Shown here piece after piece: positions 27,512-36,360 of a stretch of 64,000 bases of DNA (positions are counted from its first letter, which is position 1; every line of letters starts with the position of its first letter). The notes beneath the pieces were generated by a model. That model searched no databases, had not been told where the DNA came from, and worked only from the letters and a program-made list of their open reading frames with translations. Made by a program: the position numbers and the translations under genes. The stretch spans positions 1 to 64,000 of the forward strand of contig NZ_JALPZO010000073.1 of assembly GCF_023507745.1 (NCBI RefSeq), given 5' to 3'. The stretch is from Vreelandella olivaria. Lineage in GTDB: Bacteria; Pseudomonadota; Gammaproteobacteria; Pseudomonadales; Halomonadaceae.

Positions 27512-27586
27512 CGCTGCTCCTATCGACTGGTTGGCATGGTTTGCCTGCCACTAAAGTATAGGTAAAAAGAGCTTTTTCTTACTTTG

Positions 27587-27602
27587 CCATACTACCATAC
27601 TA
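27587..27602. promoter_or_regulatory. Tandem octamer CCATACTA in the divergent promoter region
   Basis: Two abutting copies of CCATACTA lie between the FMN dehydrogenase and GntR genes. They contain TGGTAGTATGG on the minus strand, which could be part of a FadR-type GntR operator. There is no second site to compare with, so the assignment is weak. Confidence 0.3.
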
Positions 27603-27653
27603 GTCATATCAGTTAAGGGCCATGCTGTTTTGGCCGAATTTGGATACCTCATT

Positions 27654-28391
27654 ATGAACATGACACTGCAAGCACTGTGGGCAGAAACGCGAGAAAGTGA
27701 TCCGGTGCGAGAGCGCCTCTATAAAGTGCTTCGTCAGTCCATTATTCAGGGGCTACTTGCGCCTGGTCAGGCGCTGTCTGAAAAAGAGATCGCGGACAAT
27801 TTCTCGGTGAGCCGGCAGCCGGTACGCGAAGCTTTCATACGGTTATCTGAGGCAGGGTTAGTTGAGGTTCGCCCCCAGCGGGGAACCTATGTCGTCAAAA
27901 TTTCCCAGCGGGCAGTGCTTGAAGCACGCTTTGTACGTGAGGCGGTTGAGGTCGCGGTGATCAGGCAGGCGGCCTGCAAAGGTTTGCAAGCAGAGATTAT
28001 TGCCGAGTTGCATGACCTGTTGGACAGGCAACGTCGTTGCATAGAACCGCATGACTATGACCGTTTCTACCGACTGGATGAAGCGTTCCACCGCACCCTC
28101 TCTTTGGGGGTTCAGCAACATGCCGCGTGGAAGGTGATTGAGGATGTGCGCGCACAGCTGGACCGTGTGCGTTATTTAAGTGTGCCGGATAGTACACCCA
28201 TCGCTCGGTTGATTGATCAGCATGCAGATATTGTCGCTGCCATCGAGGAGAAAGACATGGCGTTGGCAGAGCAGGCGATGCGGCGCCATCTGCGGGAAAT
28301 ATTCATCTCTCTGCCTGACCTGGTTAAGCGCTTCCCCGACCTGTTCGATGATCAGGAAACCGCATCACTTATTGAGGAGGCAAGCCAGTGA
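27654..28391 (+). CDS. GntR/FadR-family transcriptional regulator
   Basis: This is a 245-residue regulator. The N-terminal winged helix reads [20 protein letters not shown] and [20 protein letters not shown]. The C-terminal FCD domain has the metal-binding histidine pattern, with [19 protein letters not shown] and MRRHL. FCD domains bind carboxylic or sugar acids. It overlaps manD by four bases and is the first gene of the gulonate/mannonate operon, so it probably regulates that operon in response to a sugar acid. ATG at 27654 or 27660 are both possible; the upstream ribosome-binding site is poor. Confidence 0.87.
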   Translation: MNMTLQALWAETRESDPVRERLYKVLRQSIIQGLLAPGQALSEKEIADNFSVSRQPVREAFIRLSEAGLVEVRPQRGTYVVKISQRAVLEARFVREAVEVAVIRQAACKGLQAEIIAELHDLLDRQRRCIEPHDYDRFYRLDEAFHRTLSLGVQQHAAWKVIEDVRAQLDRVRYLSVPDSTPIARLIDQHADIVAAIEEKDMALAEQAMRRHLREIFISLPDLVKRFPDLFDDQETASLIEEASQ

Positions 28392-29599
28392 AGATAGAGC
28401 ATGCGTATACCATCGTTACCTCACCTGGCCGTAATTTTGTCACGCTAAAAATTGTTACCGACCAGGGTGTTTATGGCATTGGTGATGCCACTCTTAATGG
28501 GCGTGAGATGGCGGTTGTCGCCTACCTGGAAGAGCACGTTATACCTGCCTTGATTGGACGTGACCCACAACGTATTGAAGATATTTGGCAATACCTTTAT
28601 CGGGGAGCCTATTGGCGCCGTGGTCCCGTCACGATGAGTGCCATCGCTGCTGTTGATATGGCGCTGTGGGATATTAAAGCCAAGCTGGCGGGCATGCCTT
28701 TATACCAGCTTCTAGGTGGCAAAAGCCGGGATCGTGTCATGGTATACGGCCATGCCACCGGGCGGGATATTGAAGCGTGCCTGGATGAAGTGGCCCGTCA
28801 TGTTGCTGAAGGCTACAAGGCCGTCCGGGTACAGGCGGGGGTTCCCGGCATTGCCAGCATTTATGGGGTAGCCAAACGCGATGGCGAACCCTACGAGCCT
28901 GCCGATGCGGATTTGCCTGCGGAGCATGTCTGGAGCACCCATAAATATTTAAATCACGTACCTAAACTGTTCGCCGCGGTACGCGAGCGTTTCGGAGACG
29001 ACCTGCATGTCCTGCATGATGTTCATCACCGCTTGACGCCCATTGAAGCCGCCCGGTTAGGCAAGGAAGTTGAGCCCTACCACCTGTTCTGGCTGGAAGA
29101 CTGTGTCCCGGCTGAAAATCAGGAAGCTTTTGGCTTAATCCGTCAGCACACCACCACACCACTGGCCGTTGGTGAGGTCTTCAATAGCCTGTTTGATGCT
29201 AAGGCATTGATTGAAAATCAGTGGATTGACTATATCCGCGCCACGTTAACCCACGCAGGCGGTATTACCCATGTTCGCCGACTGGCGGATCTGGCCGCTA
29301 TATATCATGTTCGCACCGGTTTCCATGGGCCTACCGACCTCTCGCCGGTGTGTTTGGGCGCTGCCATTCATTTTGATACCTGGGTGCCCAATTTCGGTAT
29401 TCAGGAATATATGCCCCATACCGAGCAAACCAACGCTGTATTCCCCCATGACTACCGCTTTGAGGATGGCCATTTCATCGTTGGCGAAGCGCCAGGGCAT
29501 GGCGTGGATATTGATGAGGAGCTTGCCAGGTCCTTTCCGTACAAGCGTGCCAGCCTGCCGGTTAACCGTCTTGAAGACGGAACGCTTTGGCACTGGTGA
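28388..29599 (+). CDS. manD: D-mannonate dehydratase ManD (enolase superfamily, RspA-like)
   Basis: This is a 403-residue ManD-subgroup enolase-superfamily enzyme, which dehydrates D-mannonate (or weakly D-gluconate) to 2-keto-3-deoxygluconate. Magnesium ligands are Asp211 (VLHDVHH), Glu237 (WLEDC) and Glu263 (VGEVF), with His213 nearby and the catalytic His313 in [11 protein letters not shown]. Residue 315 is proline. I recall that Pro or Ala at this place separates low- from high-efficiency ManDs, and the low-efficiency type was tied to L-gulonate catabolism in Chromohalobacter. The GTG start overlaps the GntR stop and follows GAGGAGG. A second, unrelated mannonate dehydratase (uxuA) closes the same module. 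Confidence 0.92.
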   Translation: MKIEHAYTIVTSPGRNFVTLKIVTDQGVYGIGDATLNGREMAVVAYLEEHVIPALIGRDPQRIEDIWQYLYRGAYWRRGPVTMSAIAAVDMALWDIKAKLAGMPLYQLLGGKSRDRVMVYGHATGRDIEACLDEVARHVAEGYKAVRVQAGVPGIASIYGVAKRDGEPYEPADADLPAEHVWSTHKYLNHVPKLFAAVRERFGDDLHVLHDVHHRLTPIEAARLGKEVEPYHLFWLEDCVPAENQEAFGLIRQHTTTPLAVGEVFNSLFDAKALIENQWIDYIRATLTHAGGITHVRRLADLAAIYHVRTGFHGPTDLSPVCLGAAIHFDTWVPNFGIQEYMPHTEQTNAVFPHDYRFEDGHFIVGEAPGHGVDIDEELARSFPYKRASLPVNRLEDGTLWHW

Positions 29600-29611
29600 G
29601 TGGAGAGTTAC

Positions 29612-30634
29612 ATGAAAGCATTTGAAGTGAAAGCACCCCACAATTATCAGGTGGTAGAGATAGCCCAGCCGGATGTTGGACCGGGCGAGGTGCGTGTAAG
29701 AGTTGCTTATGCGGGTATCTGTGGCTCTGATATGCATATCATCCATGGTGACAATGCGTTCGTGCGCTTTCCCAGGATTACCGGGCATGAGTTCGCGGGT
29801 GTTATTGATGCTCTGGGAGAGGGCGTTGACAACATTCAGGTAGGTGCCAGGGTTTGTATTGACCCGGTTATCAGCTGCGGTACCTGCTATCCCTGTCGTA
29901 TTGGCCGCCCCAATGTGTGTGGTTCGCTTGAGGTAATTGGCGTGCACCGCAATGGTGGGTTTGAGGAGTATGTGGTGGTTCCACAGCATAATGTCCACCT
30001 ACTCCCTGACCATATCGGCCTGGATGCCGCTGCGTTGGTTGAACCCTACACCATCGCTGCCAATGTTCTTGATCGCATGCAGCCCCACTCTGGCGATGCA
30101 CTGCTGATTTTAGGGGCCGGTGTTATCGGCCTGACCATTCTGCAAATGGCACAAGCCATCGGGCTGGATAACATCATTGTCACCGATGTGATTGATGAGC
30201 GTCTGGCGATAGCAGAAACGCTCGGTGCCCGCCATACCTTAAATAGCCGCGACACCAATGCCGAACAGAAAATCTGGGACTTGACTGGCGGACAGGGTGT
30301 GCCGCTGATCGCGGATGCCGCCTGTGTGCCCGCTTTATTACCACAGATGCTGCGGTTGGCATCTCCTGCTGGTCGCATAGGGCTGTTGGGGTTTAGTGCA
30401 ACTCCCAGCGAGCTGGTTCAACTGGAGGTGATAAAGAAAGAGCTGACCCTGGTGGGTTCCCGGCTGAATAACCGCAAATTTCCGGAAGTATTACAGCTAA
30501 TGGAGTCAGGGCGTCTTGACCCTTTAGCACTAGTAAGCCACCGCTTGCCGCTGACCAGAATGCCGGAGGCAATTGAGTTGCTGGAGCATCATCCAGAAAG
30601 AGCACGCAAGGTGCTGATTGAGGTTAGCGCCTAA
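29612..30634 (+). CDS. Zinc-dependent alcohol dehydrogenase, probable L-gulonate 5-dehydrogenase (RspB-like)
   Basis: This is a 340-residue medium-chain zinc dehydrogenase. The catalytic-zinc residues lie in GICGSDMHIIHG and GHEFAGV, four structural-zinc cysteines are in CGTCYPCRIGRPNVC, and the NAD-binding loop is LILGAGVIGL. It belongs to the RspB/L-gulonate/L-idonate 5-dehydrogenase group. Lying between ManD and a TRAP transporter, with a fructuronate reductase downstream, it most likely oxidises L-gulonate to D-fructuronate with NAD. The ATG at 29612 follows GGAGAG. A distinct, LgoD-like relative occurs at 52229. Confidence 0.85.
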   Translation: MKAFEVKAPHNYQVVEIAQPDVGPGEVRVRVAYAGICGSDMHIIHGDNAFVRFPRITGHEFAGVIDALGEGVDNIQVGARVCIDPVISCGTCYPCRIGRPNVCGSLEVIGVHRNGGFEEYVVVPQHNVHLLPDHIGLDAAALVEPYTIAANVLDRMQPHSGDALLILGAGVIGLTILQMAQAIGLDNIIVTDVIDERLAIAETLGARHTLNSRDTNAEQKIWDLTGGQGVPLIADAACVPALLPQMLRLASPAGRIGLLGFSATPSELVQLEVIKKELTLVGSRLNNRKFPEVLQLMESGRLDPLALVSHRLPLTRMPEAIELLEHHPERARKVLIEVSA

Positions 30635-30713
30635 CGTTGCACGCCACCCAAGCACGACCGCCAAGCCGGCGGTTTACCAACAACATAACGCTCACGTGTG
30701 CAGGAGTAACACC

Positions 30714-31682
30714 ATGTTAAAACAGTTCCTAACCAGTGCGGTCCTAGGGGTTGCAATTGCCAGCAGTACGTCAGTGCTGGCAGCAGACTTTACCCTTCGC
30801 TTTGGCCATCTCGCCAATGAACAGAATATCTGGCATCAGGCGGCAGAGAAGTTTAAGGAGGAGGTGGAAGCCAACTCCGACGGACGTATTGAGGTGCGTC
30901 TCTATCCCAATGAACAACTGGGCGGTGAAATGGATGTGATTAACAGCATCCAGTTGGGTACTGCGGATATGACCATCACCGGGGAAAGCCTGCAGAACTG
31001 GGCGCCGAAGGCGGCCATGATGGCTGCGCCCTATGCATTCCGCGACTCAGAACATCTGCAGGCAGTGGTGAGTGGTGAAATCGGTGCCGAGATCGAAGAG
31101 CAGATAACTGAGCGAGCCAATCTGGTACCGCTCGCCTGGTTTGAGCGTGGCCCCCGCGAACTGACGTCCAACCGTCCCATTCAGCACCCGGATGACTTAA
31201 ATGGTTTCCGTCTGCGTGTTCCCAATGTGCCACTGTTTGTTGATACGTGGGAAGCGTTGGGTGCGCGGCCAACCCCGATGGCGTTTAGTGAGGTGTTTAC
31301 CTCTCTACAGCAGAACACCATTGAAGGGCAGGAAAACCCCTTAAGCCTGATCGAGAGTGCCAGCTTTAATGAAGTTCAGGATTACGTGAACATGACTGGC
31401 CATGTACGTAGCTGGATTTATGTCGTGATTGGCCGCCCTCAACTGGAAAGAATGCCTGACGACCTGCAACAGGTGGTACGTGATGCTGCCCTGGTGATGC
31501 AGGAGTATGAAGCTGAACTCTTCGGGGAGGATCAGGCACGTCTGGAACAGGCGCTTAAGGACCGCGGCATGGAGTTCATTGAAGTGGATATAGATGCCTT
31601 TGCCGAGAAAGCACGTCCGGCCGTTATCGATGCGCTGACCGATGAACAGCGTGCTCTGTTCGAAGCCATTCAAGACCTGTGA
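30714..31682 (+). CDS. TRAP transporter substrate-binding protein DctP (gulonate module)
   Basis: This is a 322-residue DctP-family periplasmic binding protein. A Sec signal peptide ends at VLA before ADFTLRFGHL. The arginine that grips substrate carboxylates lies in DDLNGFRLRVPNVP, and PTPMAFSEVFTSLQQNTIEG is the conserved DctP block. It brings a sugar acid, probably L-gulonate or D-mannonate, to the membrane subunits encoded next. The start at 30714 follows CAGGAG and places the signal peptide correctly. Confidence 0.92.
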   Translation: MLKQFLTSAVLGVAIASSTSVLAADFTLRFGHLANEQNIWHQAAEKFKEEVEANSDGRIEVRLYPNEQLGGEMDVINSIQLGTADMTITGESLQNWAPKAAMMAAPYAFRDSEHLQAVVSGEIGAEIEEQITERANLVPLAWFERGPRELTSNRPIQHPDDLNGFRLRVPNVPLFVDTWEALGARPTPMAFSEVFTSLQQNTIEGQENPLSLIESASFNEVQDYVNMTGHVRSWIYVVIGRPQLERMPDDLQQVVRDAALVMQEYEAELFGEDQARLEQALKDRGMEFIEVDIDAFAEKARPAVIDALTDEQRALFEAIQDL

Positions 31683-31754
31683 TACGCCTGAACCTGGGGG
31701 CATGGAAACCATGCCTCCTGTTTATTTTCTCCACGTTGGTCAGGAGGGTTCTCA

Positions 31755-32333
31755 ATGAGCGTGGATCATAAGGCTCTCGAAACCGAAGCGTTGGAAAGCC
31801 TTGACCCAATGTCAGAAGTGCCAAAGCTGCAGGGTTTGCTTGGGCGCTTAATTGGTTGGGTCGATACGGCATTTGTCACACTGGCTGTATTGGCGCTGGT
31901 AACACTGTCTGTCACGGTATTGTTGCAGGTAGTTGCCCGGCTGTTTCTGCCATTCTCCCTATCGTGGACGGAAGAGCTATCACGCTACCTGTTTATCTAT
32001 ATGGTGGCGCTCTCGGCGGGGGCGGTATTGCGTAGAAACCGCAATGTGAGTGTTGAACTTTTTCATCATCTGCTGGGTATGCGTGCCAAAGCCGCTGTGC
32101 AAGCCGTGATCTGTCTCGCGATAGGCATATTCGCTTATCTGGTACTGCCGTATGCCTGGCAGTATGCCCAGAACGGCGCATGGCAGACCTCTCCAACGTT
32201 ACGCATTCCTATGCTCTATATCTTCTTCTCGACAGTCGTGGCCTTCGCCCTGTTGCTGGTTTACAGCGTCCTGGGGGTTATTGAAGGGGTTATGGCTGTC
32301 CTTCGTCCTTCTACTGCGGAACAGGAGTCTTAA
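31755..32333 (+). CDS. TRAP transporter small membrane subunit DctQ
   Basis: This is a 192-residue four-helix DctQ-type subunit. The conserved WTEELSRYLFIYMVALSAG lies after the second helix. A roughly 30-residue acidic N-terminal extension precedes the first helix. It has a strong ribosome-binding site (CAGGAGGG) and lies two bases before the large subunit gene. It forms the integral membrane complex with DctM and uses the sodium gradient. Confidence 0.9.
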   Translation: MSVDHKALETEALESLDPMSEVPKLQGLLGRLIGWVDTAFVTLAVLALVTLSVTVLLQVVARLFLPFSLSWTEELSRYLFIYMVALSAGAVLRRNRNVSVELFHHLLGMRAKAAVQAVICLAIGIFAYLVLPYAWQYAQNGAWQTSPTLRIPMLYIFFSTVVAFALLLVYSVLGVIEGVMAVLRPSTAEQES

Positions 32334-32335
32334 GC

Positions 32336-33616
32336 ATGGAAGTGATCATCCTGTTTAGTGTTTTTCTGTTGTTATTGGTGGTAGGTGTACCTATCGCTTT
32401 TGCTTTAGGCATTGCATCACTCTCGTATCTGATGATGGAGGGGATTTCGCTCACCATCGTGCCTCAGCGCATGTATGCGGGCATCGACACCTTTGTACTG
32501 CTGTGTATACCGGGTTTCGTACTGGCAGGTAACCTGATGAACGTCGGCAATATCACCGAGCATATTGTGCGTTTTTCCAACGCACTGCTGGGGCATATCC
32601 GTGGTGGATTAGGCTTGGCCAATGTAGGTGGCTCAATGATCTTTGGTGGTATTTCCGGTACTGCCGTTGCAGACTCTGCCAGCATTGGTTCTGTAATGAT
32701 TCCGGGAATGGCGCGCTCTGGGTACGACAAACCCTTTGCGGCTGCCGTCACAGCTGCGTCATCAACATTAGGGCCCATCATTCCTCCCAGTGTGCCGATG
32801 ATTATCGTGGGTTCTTTAAGCGGCATTTCCGTTGGTCGCATGTTTTTGGCTGGCGCTATTCCCGGTGTGTTAATGGGGCTGGCGATGATGGTGACTGTCT
32901 ACATCCTGGCAGTACGGCGCGGTTATCCGAAGGAAAAGCGTGTGCCGGTGATGCAGCTGCTAAGTGAAGGTAAAACCGCTTTTTGGGCACTGCTGATGAC
33001 CGTGATTATTCTCTACGGGATTATTGGTGGCTTCTTTACCCCAACTGAAGCATCCATTGTGGCCTGCGTATATGCATTAGTGGTTGGCATGTATGTCTAT
33101 AAGGGGCTGTCATGGCGCAAGTTACCGGGGATTCTGGTGGATACCGTTTTAACCTCCTCCGCGCTGCTGCTTATGGTGGGGTTGGCGAACCTGTTTGGCT
33201 GGATTCTTACCAGTGAGCAGATCCCTCAGATGATTGCCTCGCTAATTTTATCCATTAGCGAGAACCCGTTGATTGTGCTACTGATCCTCAACCTGATTTT
33301 GCTCTTCGTGGGCGCCTTTATGGAGACGATTGCTGCACTGATCATTCTGTTCCCAGCCTTGGTAGGCGTAGCAACCGGTGTTGGGGTCGATCCTGTCCAT
33401 TTTGCGGTAATCGCGGTGCTTAACCTGATGATCGGGCTGACCACGCCGCCAGTGGGTGTTTGCCTGTTTGTTGTGGCAGGTATCGGTAAATTGCCAATGT
33501 TAGCGGTAGCAAAAGCTATCGTGCCTTTCCTACTTTGCAACCTTCTGGTGTTATTACTGGTGACCTATATCCCCGCCTTAACACTATGGCTGCCTAACCT
33601 GTTGATGGGGGAGTAA
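32336..33616 (+). CDS. TRAP transporter large membrane subunit DctM
   Basis: This is a 426-residue DctM-type subunit with about 12 membrane segments. Typical blocks are IPGFVLAGNLMNVGNI, GSMIFGGISGTAVADSASIG, AASSTLGPIIPPSVPMI and GLTTPPVGVCLFV. It is the sodium-coupled channel of the transporter and completes the binding protein and DctQ set. uxuB follows after six bases. Confidence 0.93.
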   Translation: MEVIILFSVFLLLLVVGVPIAFALGIASLSYLMMEGISLTIVPQRMYAGIDTFVLLCIPGFVLAGNLMNVGNITEHIVRFSNALLGHIRGGLGLANVGGSMIFGGISGTAVADSASIGSVMIPGMARSGYDKPFAAAVTAASSTLGPIIPPSVPMIIVGSLSGISVGRMFLAGAIPGVLMGLAMMVTVYILAVRRGYPKEKRVPVMQLLSEGKTAFWALLMTVIILYGIIGGFFTPTEASIVACVYALVVGMYVYKGLSWRKLPGILVDTVLTSSALLLMVGLANLFGWILTSEQIPQMIASLILSISENPLIVLLILNLILLFVGAFMETIAALIILFPALVGVATGVGVDPVHFAVIAVLNLMIGLTTPPVGVCLFVVAGIGKLPMLAVAKAIVPFLLCNLLVLLLVTYIPALTLWLPNLLMGE

Positions 33617-33622
33617 CGGTTA

Positions 33623-35092
33623 ATGCGACCCGAGCATATTGAAGCCTCCCCGAAGCTGGGCCATATCGGCATTGTCCACCTAGGGCTTGGCGCCTTCCAT
33701 CGTGCCCATCAAGCGGTGTATCTGGAACGCTATCGTCAGCGTAGCGGTGACGCTGATTGGGGTGTATGCAGTGCTAACCTTCGTGCAGGCGTTGGTCTGG
33801 TCGATGGTCTGAACTCAGCCGGATATCGCTACCATGTGGCGGAGTATGCCGATAGCGACACCCTAAAATTGCGTGAGATTGGGGTGATCGAAGAGGCCCT
33901 GTTCACTGGCCGTGATACGGCGGGCCATTGGAGCCGTGATCGAGAGGCGTTACTGGCACGAATGGCATCTGCCGAGACGCGTATCGTAACCCTAACGGTG
34001 ACTGAGAAGGGCTACTTCCTGAATCCCGCCACTGGTGACTTGCGAGACGATGACCCCATGATTGCAGGGGATATTGCATCGCCTGAGCAACCGCGTACTG
34101 CGCCTGGTTTGTTGGTGGAAGCCCTGGCGCGGCGACGTGCAGCAGAGGAAGCGCCTTTTACAGTGCTCTCTTGTGACAATATGCCCGACAACGGCCAGCG
34201 AACACGGCGTGCGGTAGTGGAGCTGGCGAAGCGGCGTGATCCAGCATTAGCGGGCTGGATTGCGAATGAGGTGGCGTTTCCCAGCAGTATGGTGGACCGC
34301 ATTGTACCTGCCATGACGGAGGCGGACTTCGAGCGCTTGGCAGCCCTGGGTGTTAACGATCCCAATGCTGTGGTGTGTGAAGCCTTTACCCAGTGGGTAG
34401 TGGAAGATCACTTCCCGCTGGGGCGGCCTGGATGGGAAGCGGATGGCGTTGAAATGGTCGCTGATGTGGCACCGTTTGAGACCATGAAATTACGCATGCT
34501 CAATGGTAGCCATTCGTTATTGGCCTACCTGGGGTCTTTGGCCGGTATCGAAACTGTTTTTGAGGGAGTAGGGCATCCAGAACTGAGAGCACTGTTGCGA
34601 CGCTATATGCTAGAGGAGGCTGCTCCCACACTGCAGATGCCGGAAGGGACCAATTTAGAAGCGTATGCCGACTCACTGTTAGCGAGATTTGCCAATGACA
34701 GCTTGCGGCATCGTCTACAGCAAATTGCTATGGATGGCAGCCAAAAGCTGCCCCAGCGTTGGTTGCTGGGCACGGTGGAACATCGCAGGAGTGGGCACGA
34801 TTCTCCCTGTGTGGCACTGGGGATGGCCGCCTGGATTCGCTATACCGATGGCGAGGATCTACAAGGACAGCGTTACATTGTAGATGACCCGATGGCCAGG
34901 CGTTTTGCTGCGCTTCATCAAGCCCATGGCGGGGACCCATCCGCGCTGGTAGCGGCTTTTTTAGCCATGGATGATGTGGTGCCCGGCGCATTGGCAACGG
35001 ATGAGGATTTTGCCCAAAACGTACTAAAGGCGTACCGCACTCTGACACAAGGCGGGCTTGATGGGGCGCTGGCGGCGATTGCGTGCAGCTAG
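33623..35092 (+). CDS. uxuB: D-fructuronate reductase / mannitol dehydrogenase family (UxuB)
   Basis: This is a 489-residue full-length polyol-dehydrogenase-family enzyme. The NAD-binding start is IVHLGLGAFHRAHQAVYLE and the catalytic block is KLRMLNGSHSLLAYLGSLAG, with the family lysine and histidine. In this context it reduces D-fructuronate to D-mannonate, linking the gulonate dehydrogenase to ManD and UxuA. Mannitol or arabinitol dehydrogenase activity is the alternative within the family, but no polyol genes are nearby. It is 15 bases before uxuA. Confidence 0.88.
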   Translation: MRPEHIEASPKLGHIGIVHLGLGAFHRAHQAVYLERYRQRSGDADWGVCSANLRAGVGLVDGLNSAGYRYHVAEYADSDTLKLREIGVIEEALFTGRDTAGHWSRDREALLARMASAETRIVTLTVTEKGYFLNPATGDLRDDDPMIAGDIASPEQPRTAPGLLVEALARRRAAEEAPFTVLSCDNMPDNGQRTRRAVVELAKRRDPALAGWIANEVAFPSSMVDRIVPAMTEADFERLAALGVNDPNAVVCEAFTQWVVEDHFPLGRPGWEADGVEMVADVAPFETMKLRMLNGSHSLLAYLGSLAGIETVFEGVGHPELRALLRRYMLEEAAPTLQMPEGTNLEAYADSLLARFANDSLRHRLQQIAMDGSQKLPQRWLLGTVEHRRSGHDSPCVALGMAAWIRYTDGEDLQGQRYIVDDPMARRFAALHQAHGGDPSALVAAFLAMDDVVPGALATDEDFAQNVLKAYRTLTQGGLDGALAAIACS

Positions 35093-35107
35093 CAGGAGGA
35101 GATAACG

Positions 35108-36289
35108 ATGGAACATACTTGGCGTTGGTTTGGACCGCAGGATGCTATTCAGCTGCGTGAAGTTCGTCAGGCGGGAGCAACCGGTATTGTAACGGCCCTA
35201 CACGATATACCCAATGATCAGGTCTGGCCGGTTGAGGCGATACGTGAGCGCCAGCAACTGATCGAGGCCGCAGGCCTAAGCTGGTCGGTGGTTGAGAGTG
35301 TGCCTGTGCATGAGTCGATTAAAAAGGGGCTACCTGAGCGCGACGCTTTGATTGAGACCTACTGCCAGACCCTGCGTAATCTGGCAGCCTGCGGCATTGA
35401 TACTGTTTGCTATAACTTTATGCCGGTACTGGACTGGACGCGCACCGATCTGACCTATGAATTGCCCGATGGCGCCTTGGCGCTGCGCTTTGATCAAGTC
35501 GCTTTTGCCGCGTTTGATCTTTATCTGCTTCATCGCCCCGGCGCTGAGCAGGAGTACAGCGATGAAGAGAAAGCCCAGGCTGCCCGACACCTGGAAAGGT
35601 TGGATGATGCCGGGCGGGAGAAGCTGGTTAATACCTTGATTGCCGGCCTGCCCGGTGCTGAAGAGCACTATACGCTTGAGCAGTTTCGCTCTGTATTGGC
35701 AGGTTATGCCAAGATTGATGCAGAGCAATTGCGGGAAAATCTTGGTTATTTTCTAAGAGCAGTGGTTCCCGTTGCAGAGAAAGTCGGCATTCGTATGGCC
35801 ATTCATCCTGATGATCCCCCGCGCCCGCTGCTGGGACTGCCCCGTGTGGTTTCCTGTGTTGATGACATTGAATGGATTTTAAGCACCATTCCCAGTGAGG
35901 CGAATGGCATTACTTTCTGCACCGGTTCCTATGGGGTGCTTAAAGAGAACGAACTGGTCTCCATGGCCCGGCGTTTTGCCAAACATATTCACTTTGCCCA
36001 CTTGCGTGCCACCCAACGGGAGGTGGAAGACGAGCGTTCGTTCCATGAAGCACCGCATCTTGAAGGCAATGTTGATATGGTGGGCGTTATTCATGCTCTG
36101 GTGGATGAAGAGCGCCGACGTGAAGTTGAGGGAGGAAGGCGTTTGCCGCTTCGGCCCGATCATGGGCATCACATTCTGGATGATCAACAGCGTAATACGG
36201 CGCCTGGCTACCCGCTTTATGGACGACTGCGTGGCCTGGCGGAGTTACGTGGTGTAGAACTGGCGGTTAGGCAGTTAACCAGCCGCTAA
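35108..36289 (+). CDS. uxuA: D-mannonate dehydratase UxuA
   Basis: This is a 393-residue UxuA of the xylose-isomerase-like TIM-barrel type, unrelated to ManD. Recognisable are the WRWFGPQD start, CGIDTVCYNFMPVLDWTRTD, RMAIHPDDPPRPLLGLPRVV, HFAHLRATQ and the C-terminal LRPDHGHHILDD. It dehydrates D-mannonate to 2-keto-3-deoxygluconate with a divalent metal. AGGAGG precedes the ATG. It is the last gene of the operon and a bidirectional terminator follows. Confidence 0.95.
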   Translation: MEHTWRWFGPQDAIQLREVRQAGATGIVTALHDIPNDQVWPVEAIRERQQLIEAAGLSWSVVESVPVHESIKKGLPERDALIETYCQTLRNLAACGIDTVCYNFMPVLDWTRTDLTYELPDGALALRFDQVAFAAFDLYLLHRPGAEQEYSDEEKAQAARHLERLDDAGREKLVNTLIAGLPGAEEHYTLEQFRSVLAGYAKIDAEQLRENLGYFLRAVVPVAEKVGIRMAIHPDDPPRPLLGLPRVVSCVDDIEWILSTIPSEANGITFCTGSYGVLKENELVSMARRFAKHIHFAHLRATQREVEDERSFHEAPHLEGNVDMVGVIHALVDEERRREVEGGRRLPLRPDHGHHILDDQQRNTAPGYPLYGRLRGLAELRGVELAVRQLTSR

Positions 36290-36309
36290 TTCACGTGTTA
36301 ATCGCACCG

Positions 36310-36346
36310 AAAACCCCGCTGATGGGATATCTCAGCGGGGTTTTTT
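36310..36346. terminator. Bidirectional rho-independent terminator
   Basis: AAAACCCCGCTGA and TCAGCGGGGTTTT form a perfect 13-bp stem around a nine-base loop, followed by more T on the plus strand. The A-run on the left gives a T-run on the minus strand. It lies between the convergent uxuA and symporter genes and can serve both. Confidence 0.92.
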
Positions 36347-36360
36347 ATACGGGGTTGTTG

